Of a stretch of DNA of 64,000 bases, positions 26,498 to 34,393 are shown in pieces. Positions within the stretch are counted from its first letter, which is position 1; every line of letters starts with the position of its first letter. The stretch lies in contig NZ_WJIB01000001.1 of NCBI RefSeq assembly GCF_019400745.1, positions 434,001 through 498,000 of the forward strand, given 5' to 3'. Position numbers and translations under genes: made by a program. The notes below the pieces were generated by a model. The model saw nothing but the letters and a program-made list of their open reading frames with translations, had not been told where the DNA came from and made no database searches. Source of the stretch: Cohnella sp. CFH 77786 (GTDB lineage Bacteria; Bacillota; Bacilli; Paenibacillales; Paenibacillaceae).

Positions 26498-28369
26498 GTG
26501 CGCAATAAAGTTTGGATCGGGGTCGCCGGAGCGGTTCTGGCGATCGCGGCCGCCCTGTTGCTGCTGCCGAGGGACAACCGTCCCGATCGCTCCGCGACGC
26601 CGGGCGCTCCGCTTACCCGGCAGCAGGCGGTCGTCCGGGAAACCCGCTATAAAGAGCTGACCGTCCACCAAGACATGGCGGCAACCGAACGGCTGGGGCG
26701 CATGCAGAGCATTCGCGACGCCCAAATCTTCGTGCGGCAGCAATCGCAGCCGAATGCCGGATATTCTGCGGACAAAGCCCTGCTCCGATACGTAAGGGAG
26801 CATCCCGAGGTGGCGGCCGTGTCCTGGATCGGAGGCAGGGGGAAACAAGACCGGATGCAAGGCTCCGCGGGCAACCTCCTGAACGGAGAAGCGGCCGCTC
26901 ATTGGAGCCGGGCGAGGTCCGCCGTCGGGCAGGGAACCTCGTACATCTCCCCGTCGTTTCATCAGCTCGGACACCGTTATTTCGTGGTCGGCGAGCCTTC
27001 CCCATCCCTTCGGGGCACCGGGGTCGTCGCGCTCGTGTCCGCTTCGGCCGTACAGGAGGTCGAGCGGCATCAGCTCCGCAACCTTCGGCTTGTACCTTAC
27101 CCGGCGGAAGGCCGGTACCGGACGGAAAGCGTACTGCCGAATACGACCCGGGACATCACCGTCCGGAAAGGGGAAGACAACGGCAACGCGAGCCATTACT
27201 CGGTCGATGAAGTGGTGGTCAAATTCCGCAAGCCTTTGCGTTCGCAGGATTTGCTTCGGCTGCGCAAGGAATTGGACTTGACGGTCGTCCGCCATACGAA
27301 ACAGACATACGTTTTCCGTTCGCGGAAACACCGCACGGAACCGCTGATGGCCTATTTCAAAAAGAAGTGGAATCCGGTGTACGTTGAGCCCCATTACCTC
27401 TATTTGACCAATGAGGCGGGATCGGAAACCGAACCGGCGTTCGTCCCCAACGATACCCTGTATGCCCGGTACCAATGGAATCTCCCGCAGATCGAAGCCG
27501 AACAAGGCTGGAACTGGAATCGAGGGAACCAAAACATCGTCGTCGCCGTCGTGGATACCGGGGTGCAATCCGATCACCCGGACCTTCAGGGTCGGCTTGT
27601 TCAGGGCGTTAACATCGTGGACCCTTCCAAACCGCCCGAAGATGACGTCGGCCATGGCACGCACGTGGCCGGAATCATCGCGGCCCGGGTCAACAACAAC
27701 GAAGGTGTCGCGGGTCTCACCTGGTTTACGAAAATCATGCCGGTCAAGGCGCTCGACAGCTCCGGCGCCGGTTCCACTTATTCGGTCGCCCAAGGCGTCA
27801 TATGGGCAGCCGATCACGGAGCCAACGTCATCAACATGAGCCTCGGAAACTACGCCCAAGCGCAATTCCTGCACGACGCGATCAAATACGCGACCGCCAA
27901 AGGCGTCATTGTCGTCGCGGCCAGCGGCAACGACAATACCGACCGGCCCGGCTACCCGGCGGCTTACCCGGAAGTGCTGGCCGTATCGGCTACCGACCCC
28001 GGAGGCGGTAAAGCGGAATATTCCAACTACGGAGATTACATCGACGTTGCCGCCCCGGGAACTTCGATCGCAAGCACGTATCCCGGAAGCCGATACGCTG
28101 CGCTGTCGGGGACTTCCATGGCCTGTCCGCACGTCTCGGCGCTGGCGTCGCTCGTCCGGGCGGCGAACCCCGCGCTCTCGAACGCGGAGGTCATGAACGT
28201 CATCCGGAGTACGGCCGTCGATCTGGGCGCCAGAGGCAAGGACAACGTATTCGGATACGGTCAGATCGACGCGCGGAACGCGCTGCAGGCCGTCGGTGCG
28301 CAAGCCTCGTCCTTGCAGATGTATCCCGAGCGGGTGAGCAAGGAACTGGCGCGAATCGGAATCGAATAA
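26498..28369 (+). CDS. Membrane-anchored S8 (subtilisin-like) protease with Cache-like N-terminal region
   Basis: A 623-residue protein starting at GTG 26498 after TAAGGAGGT. Residues 6-24 are an uncleaved-looking membrane helix. Residues about 40-200 are extracellular; their second half (GTSYISPSFHQLGHRYFVVG, GTGVVALVSASAVQEVE) reads like the end of a Cache-type sensor domain. A fervidolysin-like prodomain (about 235-305, VDEVVVKFRKPL) follows. The catalytic domain (about 325-610) has all S8 residues: Asp353 in VVDTGVQ, His386 in GHGTHVAG, the oxyanion Asn478 in ASGND, and Ser540 in LSGTSMACPH. Targets are unknown. It is a monocistronic unit with a strong terminator. The Cache reading is inference. 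Confidence 0.92.
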   Translation: MRNKVWIGVAGAVLAIAAALLLLPRDNRPDRSATPGAPLTRQQAVVRETRYKELTVHQDMAATERLGRMQSIRDAQIFVRQQSQPNAGYSADKALLRYVREHPEVAAVSWIGGRGKQDRMQGSAGNLLNGEAAAHWSRARSAVGQGTSYISPSFHQLGHRYFVVGEPSPSLRGTGVVALVSASAVQEVERHQLRNLRLVPYPAEGRYRTESVLPNTTRDITVRKGEDNGNASHYSVDEVVVKFRKPLRSQDLLRLRKELDLTVVRHTKQTYVFRSRKHRTEPLMAYFKKKWNPVYVEPHYLYLTNEAGSETEPAFVPNDTLYARYQWNLPQIEAEQGWNWNRGNQNIVVAVVDTGVQSDHPDLQGRLVQGVNIVDPSKPPEDDVGHGTHVAGIIAARVNNNEGVAGLTWFTKIMPVKALDSSGAGSTYSVAQGVIWAADHGANVINMSLGNYAQAQFLHDAIKYATAKGVIVVAASGNDNTDRPGYPAAYPEVLAVSATDPGGGKAEYSNYGDYIDVAAPGTSIASTYPGSRYAALSGTSMACPHVSALASLVRAANPALSNAEVMNVIRSTAVDLGARGKDNVFGYGQIDARNALQAVGAQASSLQMYPERVSKELARIGIE

Positions 28370-28378
28370 GGCGAATCG

Positions 28379-28421
28379 GTGTCCGCCGGCGAATCTGTCG
28401 CCAGGCGGACACTATTTTTTC
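28379..28421 (+). terminator. Intrinsic terminator of the S8 protease gene
   Basis: GTGTCCGCC pairs with GGCGGACAC around an internal GGCGA/TCGCC hairpin, followed by TATTTTTT. Confidence 0.93.
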
Positions 28422-28501
28422 ATGAAATTTTAATCAAATTTCGATACAATATTGGGTAGGTATGGAACCGGGACGAGCCCGGGAAAAGAAGGAGAGTGCT
28501 T

Positions 28502-29221
28502 GTGGAAAAAGCGCAGAGAAAAAAAGAACTAAGAATCAAAAAACAGCTCGAACAGCAAAAAAAGCGCCGCAATATGCGGATTCTCGTCTGGGCCTCCTCC
28601 GCCGTATTCGTCGCGCTGATCGCCGTCCTCGTCATTTTCTGGCCGAAACCGGGTCCGCTCACCTTCGACTATACGAAGTCCCCGTCGATCGGCCCGGCGG
28701 ATGCCAAAGTGAAGCTTATGGAATTCGGCGATTTCAAGTGCCCGACATGCGCTTACTTCAGCCAAGATATCATGTCCAAAATCAAAACGGAATACATCGA
28801 TACAGGTAAAATTTCGCTGAATTATCAGAATTGGACGATCATTGCGCAGGACTCTTATACCGCCGCGCTCGCCGGTTTGTCGATTTACCACCAGAGCAAC
28901 GAGGAATTCTGGAAATTTTACGACGCGATGTTCAAGAACCAGAACCCGAATGAGAAGGAACTTTGGGCTACGCCCGAATTTCTGGTCAATTTCGCGAAGC
29001 AGCAAGGCCTGAAAATCGATTACGACAAGCTCAAGAAGGACATCGAAGAAGGCACGTACAAGGACGAATTGGACGCGCAGAACGCTTTCGCGCGTAAGCA
29101 CAACTTCACCGGCACGCCGACCGTGCTTCTCAATGGGGTTAAGCTGGACAACCAGACGGCCTTGGCATACGACAATCTGAAAGCCGCGATCGACAAAGCC
29201 CTGCAAGAATCCGAAAAATAA
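28502..29221 (+). CDS. bdbD: BdbD/DsbA-like thiol-disulfide oxidoreductase
   Basis: A 239-residue protein with a highly basic coiled N-terminus (Lys/Arg/Gln, residues 1-26), one membrane anchor (about 28-47) and an extracellular thioredoxin/DsbA fold. The active site is CPTC (residues 80-83) in MEFGDFKCPTCAYF, with the cis-proline loop GTPTVLLNG near the C-terminus. BdbD oxidises exported proteins and is re-oxidised by BdbC, encoded 13 bases downstream. GTG 28502 has AAGGAGA about 7 bases upstream; GTG 28496 is possible. Confidence 0.92.
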   Translation: MEKAQRKKELRIKKQLEQQKKRRNMRILVWASSAVFVALIAVLVIFWPKPGPLTFDYTKSPSIGPADAKVKLMEFGDFKCPTCAYFSQDIMSKIKTEYIDTGKISLNYQNWTIIAQDSYTAALAGLSIYHQSNEEFWKFYDAMFKNQNPNEKELWATPEFLVNFAKQQGLKIDYDKLKKDIEEGTYKDELDAQNAFARKHNFTGTPTVLLNGVKLDNQTALAYDNLKAAIDKALQESEK

Positions 29222-29234
29222 CGGGAGGCCCGTC

Positions 29235-29666
29235 ATGCGAGCACTCATCCGCGAATACGGCATTCTATTCGCCTTCATCGTATCGCTGACCGCGACGGGC
29301 GGCAGCCTGTTCCTCAGCGAAGTCATGGGCTACATCCCTTGCCAGTTATGCTGGTTCCAGCGCATTTTCATGTACCCTCTCGTACTCCTGCTCGGCAGGG
29401 CCGCCATCCGTGACGACAGGGGAATCGCCGGATACGCGCTCCCCCTCAGCGTCATCGGGGCCGTGATCGCGTCTTACCATTACGCAGAACAGAAAATTCC
29501 CGGCCTTGCCGACATCGCGCCTTGCACGGCCGGCGTTCCTTGCAACACCGATTACCTGGACTGGTTCGGCATCATTACGATCCCCCTGATGGCGCTGACC
29601 GCCTTCCTTCTCATCATCGCGTTTCTCCTGCTCAGCCGCAAACCGGCGGAAGAAGCAGCATCCTAA
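29235..29666 (+). CDS. bdbC: BdbC/DsbB-like quinone-linked disulfide oxidoreductase
   Basis: A 143-residue protein with four membrane segments (about 8-28, 40-57, 66-83 and 112-134). Two redox-active cysteine pairs face outward: Cys36/Cys39 in YIPCQLCWFQRI, and Cys97/Cys103 in APCTAGVPC. This is the DsbB/BdbC layout: electrons pass from BdbD to the quinone pool. The gene directly follows bdbD in the same direction, a conserved operon. GGGAGG precedes ATG 29235. Confidence 0.93.
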   Translation: MRALIREYGILFAFIVSLTATGGSLFLSEVMGYIPCQLCWFQRIFMYPLVLLLGRAAIRDDRGIAGYALPLSVIGAVIASYHYAEQKIPGLADIAPCTAGVPCNTDYLDWFGIITIPLMALTAFLLIIAFLLLSRKPAEEAAS

Positions 29667-29688
29667 AGTACCGGCTAAGCACCAAAAA

Positions 29689-29732
29689 AGTCCAAAACCC
29701 GCAAAGCATGCCGCTTTGCGGGTTTTGGACTT
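29689..29732 (-). terminator. Long-stem terminator of rnpB
   Basis: A 20-bp stem (arms beginning AAAGTCCAAAACCCGCAAAG) around a short loop. On the minus strand it is followed by TTTTTT, right after the RNase P RNA. It may also stop bdbDC transcripts from the plus side, where only a short T-run follows. Confidence 0.92.
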
Positions 29733-29733
29733 T

Positions 29734-30236
29734 CCGGAAAGTTTGCCGTAAGCCGGGTTCTGTACTTCTGGTGGTATCGCGGACGGCTGGGTGCCATCCT
29801 CCCACGTATTGAAGCGACAATCATCTTTCTAGGCCGTCCATTGCTGAACGGCTCAAGCGACCAACCCAACGCGCCCCGGGCAAGGGCTTGCGGCCGGCAA
29901 TCGCCTGCCGCGCGCGTTCTCTTAGGTCTTGCTCCGGATGGGGTTTACCAGGAACAGGGTCACCCATGCTCCTCGTGGTCTCTTACACCACGGTTCCACC
30001 CTTGCCTGTTGCTCTGCCCCTCTGGTTTAATCCTTTCGGGGCCCCCGCAAAGTAATCGGAATATGCTTCGAAGCATAACGTCACTTTGTGGGGATAAGCT
30101 CATCGGCGGTCCATTTCTGTGGCACTATCCTTCGGCTCGCGCCGACTGGACGTTATCCAGCATCCTGCCCTGCGGAGCCCGGACTTTCCTCCCGCGGCCG
30201 CATGCCGCCGGCGATTGTCTGTCAAACTTTCCGGTT
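29734..30236 (-). ncRNA. rnpB: RNase P RNA, class A-like
   Basis: The catalytic RNA of RNase P, which trims tRNA 5' ends. Helix P1 is a perfect 12-bp pairing of the two ends (CCGGAAAGTTTG and CAAACTTTCCGG). Conserved blocks in order are AGGAAAGTCCGGGCTCC, GATAGTGCCACAGAAA then ACCGCC, GGTAAACCCCATCCGGAGCA, GGTTGGTCGCTTGAGCC, and ACAGAACCCGGCTTA. The core reads like the E. coli class A form rather than the class B form of B. subtilis. About 50 extra bases lie between GATGATTGTCGC and ACAGAAC, where class A RNAs carry a shorter P18 region. Ends are set by P1 and by promoter spacing. Confidence 0.95.
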
Positions 30237-30246
30237 CGCAACGTCT

Positions 30247-30275
30247 AGTATAGCGCGAATCCGTCCGCGATACAA
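30247..30275 (-). promoter_or_regulatory. Strong sigma-A-type promoter of rnpB
   Basis: On the minus strand TTGTAT (30270-30275) and TATACT (30247-30252) are 17 bases apart. Transcription would begin at about 30240, at the start of the RNA. Confidence 0.85.
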
Positions 30276-30315
30276 CGGGAATCGCTGGCTGATCGTCCAA
30301 TTCGCCCGGCCCGGT

Positions 30316-31431
30316 TCACCGCAGCCGGAACGGCTCCGTGTTCACCTGAGAGGCCAGGGCTTGCGTGGCGTATCCTTGTTCGGCGAGACGGAGCTGCAGC
30401 CATTCCGCCGCTTTGGCCTTCATGATTTTCTCCGCGTTATGTCCCGGATCCACGAGCGCGAGGCCGGCCGCAGCCGCGTCTTGCGCGGTATGATAGTCGA
30501 TGTCGCCCGTCACGAGCACGTCGGCTCCCGCGAACATCGCGTTGCGGATAAACCGGGAGCCCGAGCCGCCCAAAACCGCGACCTTGCGGATGCGCTTGCT
30601 CCCCTCGCCCACGACCCGGACGAACGGCACGTCGAACGCCCTTTTGACGCGCTCCGCGAATTCGTCCAGGCTCTCGTCCGCCGGCAGTTTGCCGACGCGG
30701 CCCAGCCCGAAGGAGCGGCCCTTCAATTCCATGGGATACAAGTCGTATGCCGCTTCTTCGTAAGGATGGGCTTTCAGCATCGCCGCGATGACCGCTTTAT
30801 GCACGCTTTGCGGCACGATCGTTTCGATTCGCACTTCCGCGGCCGTCTCGAGCTTCCCCTGCCGGCCGATGTACGGATCGCTGCCTTCCCGGGGCATGAA
30901 CGTGCCCGTCCCCTCCACGTTGAAGCTGCAATGGCTGTAATTCCCGATCCAACCCGCTCCGGCGGCGAACATGGCGTCCCGCACCGCGGCTTGATGCTCC
31001 TGGGGGACGAACACCGCCAGCTTATACAGCTTGTCGGTATGGGCTTCACGGAGCACCTGGCGGCCTTCCAGACCAAGCGCATCCGCCATCCAGTCGTTCA
31101 TGCCCCCGTCCGCCGAATCGAGGTTCGTGTGGGCGACGTACACCGCGATATCCCGCTTCAATAGCTCCGCGGCCAAGGCGCCTGATGGCGTATCGGTTTG
31201 GAGATGCGCAAGCGGCCGGTAAATAACCGCGTGATGGGCGATAATGAGTTCTGCCCCCAGCGCTGCCGCTTCGGCAACCACTTCCGGCGTCACGTCGAGC
31301 GCGACAAGCACCTTCGAAACTTCCTTGCGAGCGGAACCGACCTGCAGGCCGATTTTGTCCTCCGGCTCCGCGTAATGCTTGGGAGCCAGCCGCTCCATCA
31401 TCTGGATTACGGTTTCTCCTCTGGCAAACAT
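30316..31431 (-). CDS. yqfO: Nif3-like dinuclear metal centre protein (YqfO)
   Basis: A 371-residue NIF3/YqfO-type protein. The two halves of the Nif3 fold carry likely metal ligands: LIIAHHAVIYRPL (two His) and AVYVAHTNLDSA near the N-terminus, and LVTGDIDYHTAQDAAAAGLALVDPGHNAEK (read in parts) near the C-terminus. Between them sits the YqfO-specific insert with a CutA1-like fold (LYKLAVFVPQEHQAAVRDAMF). A GTP cyclohydrolase-like activity has been proposed for the family, but the role is unsettled. ATG 31431 follows GGGAGGTG; the longer frame upstream is a shadow of trmK. The start overlaps the trmK end by 25 bases. Confidence 0.92.
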   Translation of the reverse strand: MFARGETVIQMMERLAPKHYAEPEDKIGLQVGSARKEVSKVLVALDVTPEVVAEAAALGAELIIAHHAVIYRPLAHLQTDTPSGALAAELLKRDIAVYVAHTNLDSADGGMNDWMADALGLEGRQVLREAHTDKLYKLAVFVPQEHQAAVRDAMFAAGAGWIGNYSHCSFNVEGTGTFMPREGSDPYIGRQGKLETAAEVRIETIVPQSVHKAVIAAMLKAHPYEEAAYDLYPMELKGRSFGLGRVGKLPADESLDEFAERVKRAFDVPFVRVVGEGSKRIRKVAVLGGSGSRFIRNAMFAGADVLVTGDIDYHTAQDAAAAGLALVDPGHNAEKIMKAKAAEWLQLRLAEQGYATQALASQVNTEPFRLR

Positions 31432-32216
31432 GCGAGCACCTCCCGAATTTCCGCCACCGCGGTTTCCCATTGCCGGATTTTGTCCGCGGCTCCTTCGGCG
31501 GACGAACGTCCCATCTGCGCGATGATCTGTTCCCGCTTCGCGATTTCCTGCCGCCATTTGCGCCGGAACTCGGCCCCTCCGCGGCGAACGAGAAGCGGTC
31601 CCATTTCCAGCAGCAGCTGCAGTTTCATCGAAGGTACGCAAGGCGCGAGAACCTTTTCGTCGTACAGGTTCCGGTTTTCGCGTTCCGCTTCGGACCGATC
31701 CGCCGGACGCACGGCTCGGAGCAGCGTATAAATGACGCCGTCTTCTTCAAGGAGCTGCTCCCGGTCCAGCAAGTAGCCGTTCTCGATCAGCCAGCGCCGG
31801 ACCGCATCTTCCGCGACATGGGGAGACAACACTAACGTTCGGACCCCGTTCAGGCGTTCGCCCGCAGCCTCGAGCAGCCTCGCCATCAAGCTGCCGCCCA
31901 TGCCCGCGATGCATACCGTGTCCACTTCTCCGGGCGCCAGCACCGACAAGCCGTCCCCGTGCCGGACGGACACCGTGTCCGCCAGCCCCGCTTCCGCGAC
32001 TTGCCGTCTTGCGGCTTCCACGGGACCGGCATTAACGTCTCCGGCCACCGCGAAGCGAATCCTCCCGCTTCCGGCCAAATAAACGGGAAGCAGCGCGTGA
32101 TCCGTTCCGATATCGGCCAAACGGGCGCCCTCCGGCACCCACTCCGACAACGCCGCGAGCCGCCGGGACAGTTTGACGCGCGCTCCTTCTTCTTTCATGA
32201 TGTGATCCGCGTTCAT
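31407..32216 (-). CDS. trmK: tRNA (adenine-22-N1)-methyltransferase TrmK
   Basis: This 269-residue SAM-dependent enzyme methylates N1 of A22 in tRNA. The Rossmann core carries ARLADIGTDHALLPVYLA (SAM loop), AGDVNAGPVEAARRQV, and VDTVCIAGMGGSLMARLLE. A C-terminal coiled-coil helical domain (about 195-269) is typical of TrmK/YqfN. ATG 32216 overlaps the stop of the upstream membrane protein gene (ATGA), which fixes the start; the open frame runs further upstream only as a shadow. The order sigA, membrane protein, trmK, yqfO follows B. subtilis except that cccA is missing. Confidence 0.92.
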   Translation of the reverse strand: MNADHIMKEEGARVKLSRRLAALSEWVPEGARLADIGTDHALLPVYLAGSGRIRFAVAGDVNAGPVEAARRQVAEAGLADTVSVRHGDGLSVLAPGEVDTVCIAGMGGSLMARLLEAAGERLNGVRTLVLSPHVAEDAVRRWLIENGYLLDREQLLEEDGVIYTLLRAVRPADRSEAERENRNLYDEKVLAPCVPSMKLQLLLEMGPLLVRRGGAEFRRKWRQEIAKREQIIAQMGRSSAEGAADKIRQWETAVAEIREVLACLPEEKP

Positions 32217-33052
32217 CGCACAACCCATTCCATCCATTGTTTTCGAAGCCGGTACATGATCAGCCCCGCCAGTAATGTTTTGCCCAGAAGACCGGACTGG
32301 ATCCACCGGGAATCCACTCCGCCCATCGAGGCATGAAGCTCCGGCATGAACCACAGGATCAGTCCCGCCGTAAAGAATACGATCCCGACCGAGCGGAACC
32401 GGACGTGCAAGTACCATGACAGCCAAGCGAACAGGAGCGCAGCCGGAATCCAGAACAGCTGCGTCTGTCCCCACGACGGCTCCGGAATGTGCCGCAACAG
32501 CAGCTTCGCATAGAGGGCAATGACCGATATCCAACCGAACCAGTGGACGAGCGCAAGGCGCAAGATGAGCCCGCAGCCGATGCACATCGCCGCGCAGATC
32601 GCGAGCAGGACGATCGGCCCTATCCCTTCCGTCCATCCGTGCAAATCCAGAATGGCGGCTCCCGCTCCGAAAAGGAAGAGCATGCCGCCTCCCAGCGCGA
32701 GCAGCGCGCGGACCGGACGGTCTTCCCGCCACATGCCGCCCATCGCAACGAATCCTGTCGTCACGAGACCGACCAGACCGATTTGCAATGCCAGAGGAAA
32801 CGCGCTAAAATGAAGTACAGCAAGACAGATCAAGGCAAAAATTCCAAAAACAAGCACCCAGCTCTTGCGCGGCGCCTGCCCGATTTTCCGGACCGCCGTT
32901 TCTACCGCGCCCTTCGGCCGTTCGCTCAAGTCGTCCAAATACAAATTTTGCAGAAAATCGCAATAATGCTCGGGCAGCAGCTTGCTCCTGCGCCACGCTT
33001 CGATTTCATTGACGATAAACTTGCGTTTCTCTTCCTGATCCGCAGCCGGCAC
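32213..33052 (-). CDS. Polytopic membrane protein of unknown function
   Basis: A 279-residue protein with a soluble N-terminal 60 residues (QEEKRKFIVNEIEAWRRSKLLPEHYCDFLQNLY) and seven or eight membrane segments from about 63 to 265. The N-terminal motif, a helix ending in LPEHYxxFLxxLY, is reminiscent of DUF2157-like membrane proteins, but I cannot confirm the family. The start is GTG 33052 after AGGAGG. It sits in the place where B. subtilis has cytochrome c550 (cccA) and is coupled to trmK by an ATGA overlap. Confidence 0.75.
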   Translation of the reverse strand: MPAADQEEKRKFIVNEIEAWRRSKLLPEHYCDFLQNLYLDDLSERPKGAVETAVRKIGQAPRKSWVLVFGIFALICLAVLHFSAFPLALQIGLVGLVTTGFVAMGGMWREDRPVRALLALGGGMLFLFGAGAAILDLHGWTEGIGPIVLLAICAAMCIGCGLILRLALVHWFGWISVIALYAKLLLRHIPEPSWGQTQLFWIPAALLFAWLSWYLHVRFRSVGIVFFTAGLILWFMPELHASMGGVDSRWIQSGLLGKTLLAGLIMYRLRKQWMEWVVR

Positions 33053-33185
33053 CCGACATTCCTCCTGACGTTTCCTGGAACCAAGTATAAACGGCTATTG
33101 CCGATTATGGACGGCACCACACGTTTATATCGGAGTCGATTCAGACAAGTAAGGCCAAGAGATGACGCTGCTTGCTGAATCGAAA

Positions 33186-33222
33186 AAGACCCTCAACCCT
33201 CAAGGGCGGAAGGCCTCGATAA
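33186..33222 (-). terminator. Probable terminator of dnaG-sigA
   Basis: On the minus strand GGCCTTCCGCCC can pair with GGGTTGAGGGTC (several G-U pairs and a mismatch) around TTGA, followed by TTTTTCG. It lies 15 bases after the sigA stop. Confidence 0.6.
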
Positions 33223-33235
33223 TCCATATATCGTC

Positions 33236-34360
33236 TTATTCCAGGAAATCTTTCAGTCTTTTGCTCCGGCTCGGGTGGCGAAGCTTGCGGAGAGCTTTGG
33301 CTTCGATCTGGCGGATGCGCTCGCGGGTCACGCCGAATACTTTGCCCACCTCTTCCAAGGTGCGGGTGCGGCCGTCATCCAGGCCGAACCGAAGGCGAAG
33401 CACGTTCTCCTCCCGCTCGGTCAGCGTATCCAGCACGTCCTCCAGCTGCTCCTTCAGCAGCTCGTAAGCGGCGGCGTCGGCGGGAGCCAGGGCCTCCTGG
33501 TCCTCGATGAAATCCCCGAGATGTGAATCGTCTTCTTCCCCGATCGGCGTCTCAAGCGATACCGGTTCTTGGGCGATTTTCATGATTTCCCGGACTTTGT
33601 CCACGCTCAGCTCCATTTGCTCGGCGATTTCTTCCGGCGCCGGCTCGCGGCCGAGCTCCTGAAGCAGCTGCCGGGATACGCGGATCAGCTTGTTGATCGT
33701 CTCGACCATGTGCACCGGAATCCGGATCGTCCGCGCCTGGTCCGCGATGGCCCGCGTAATGGCCTGGCGGATCCACCAGGTGGCATAGGTGCTGAATTTA
33801 AAGCCTTTCATATGGTCGAATTTCTCGACGGCTTTCAGCAGGCCCATGTTGCCCTCCTGAATAAGATCGAGAAACAGCATGCCGCGCCCGACGTAACGTT
33901 TGGCGATGCTGACGACAAGACGGAGGTTGGCTTCGGCCAGCCTTTTTTTGGCTTCCTCGGCTTCGGCGCCGCCGATCTCGATTTTTTTGGCCAATTCGAC
34001 TTCGTCGTCCGCTCCGAGGAGCGGCACCCTTCCGATCTCTTTCAGGTACATCCGGACCGGATCGTTGATCTTGATCCCCGGGGGCAGAGACAAGTCGTCG
34101 TCGAAATTGAACTCGTCACGCTCGTCCTCTTCCCCGTGCGGCCCCCGGTCGTCATGGTCGTTGACGACTTCGATGCCGTGGTCGGCAAGCTGCTCGAAAA
34201 ATTCGTCGATCTGCTCGGCATCCTGATCGAACGGAGAGAGCTTCTCCATGATGTCTTTATAGGTCAAGGAAGATTTCTTCTTGCCCTGTTCCAGCAGCTG
34301 GGCCTTCACCTGTTCCAAAGTGGCTTCCGTCTCAAGCCCGGTGTGTTGATCGTTCGCCAT
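33236..34360 (-). CDS. sigA: Primary sigma factor RpoD/SigA
   Basis: The housekeeping sigma factor, 374 residues, the length usual for Bacillales. Region 1.1 is at the N-terminus. Region 1.2 has [16 protein letters not shown]. Region 2 has [39 protein letters not shown] (read in parts) and [19 protein letters not shown] for -10 recognition. Region 3 has [13 protein letters not shown]. Region 4 ends with [32 protein letters not shown] for -35 binding. An acidic stretch ([20 protein letters not shown]) lies in the N-terminal third. GGGAGGAGGG precedes ATG 34360. dnaG lies immediately upstream, as in the classical operon. Confidence 0.98.
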   Translation of the reverse strand: MANDQHTGLETEATLEQVKAQLLEQGKKKSSLTYKDIMEKLSPFDQDAEQIDEFFEQLADHGIEVVNDHDDRGPHGEEDERDEFNFDDDLSLPPGIKINDPVRMYLKEIGRVPLLGADDEVELAKKIEIGGAEAEEAKKRLAEANLRLVVSIAKRYVGRGMLFLDLIQEGNMGLLKAVEKFDHMKGFKFSTYATWWIRQAITRAIADQARTIRIPVHMVETINKLIRVSRQLLQELGREPAPEEIAEQMELSVDKVREIMKIAQEPVSLETPIGEEDDSHLGDFIEDQEALAPADAAAYELLKEQLEDVLDTLTEREENVLRLRFGLDDGRTRTLEEVGKVFGVTRERIRQIEAKALRKLRHPSRSKRLKDFLE

Positions 34361-34393
34361 TTCCGACTCCCTCCTCCCTAGAAACCGTCCGCG

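Noticed and set aside
26453..28303. A 616-codon minus-strand open frame opposite the subtilase
   Set aside because: The plus strand carries the full S8 catalytic set, so the reverse frame is a shadow.
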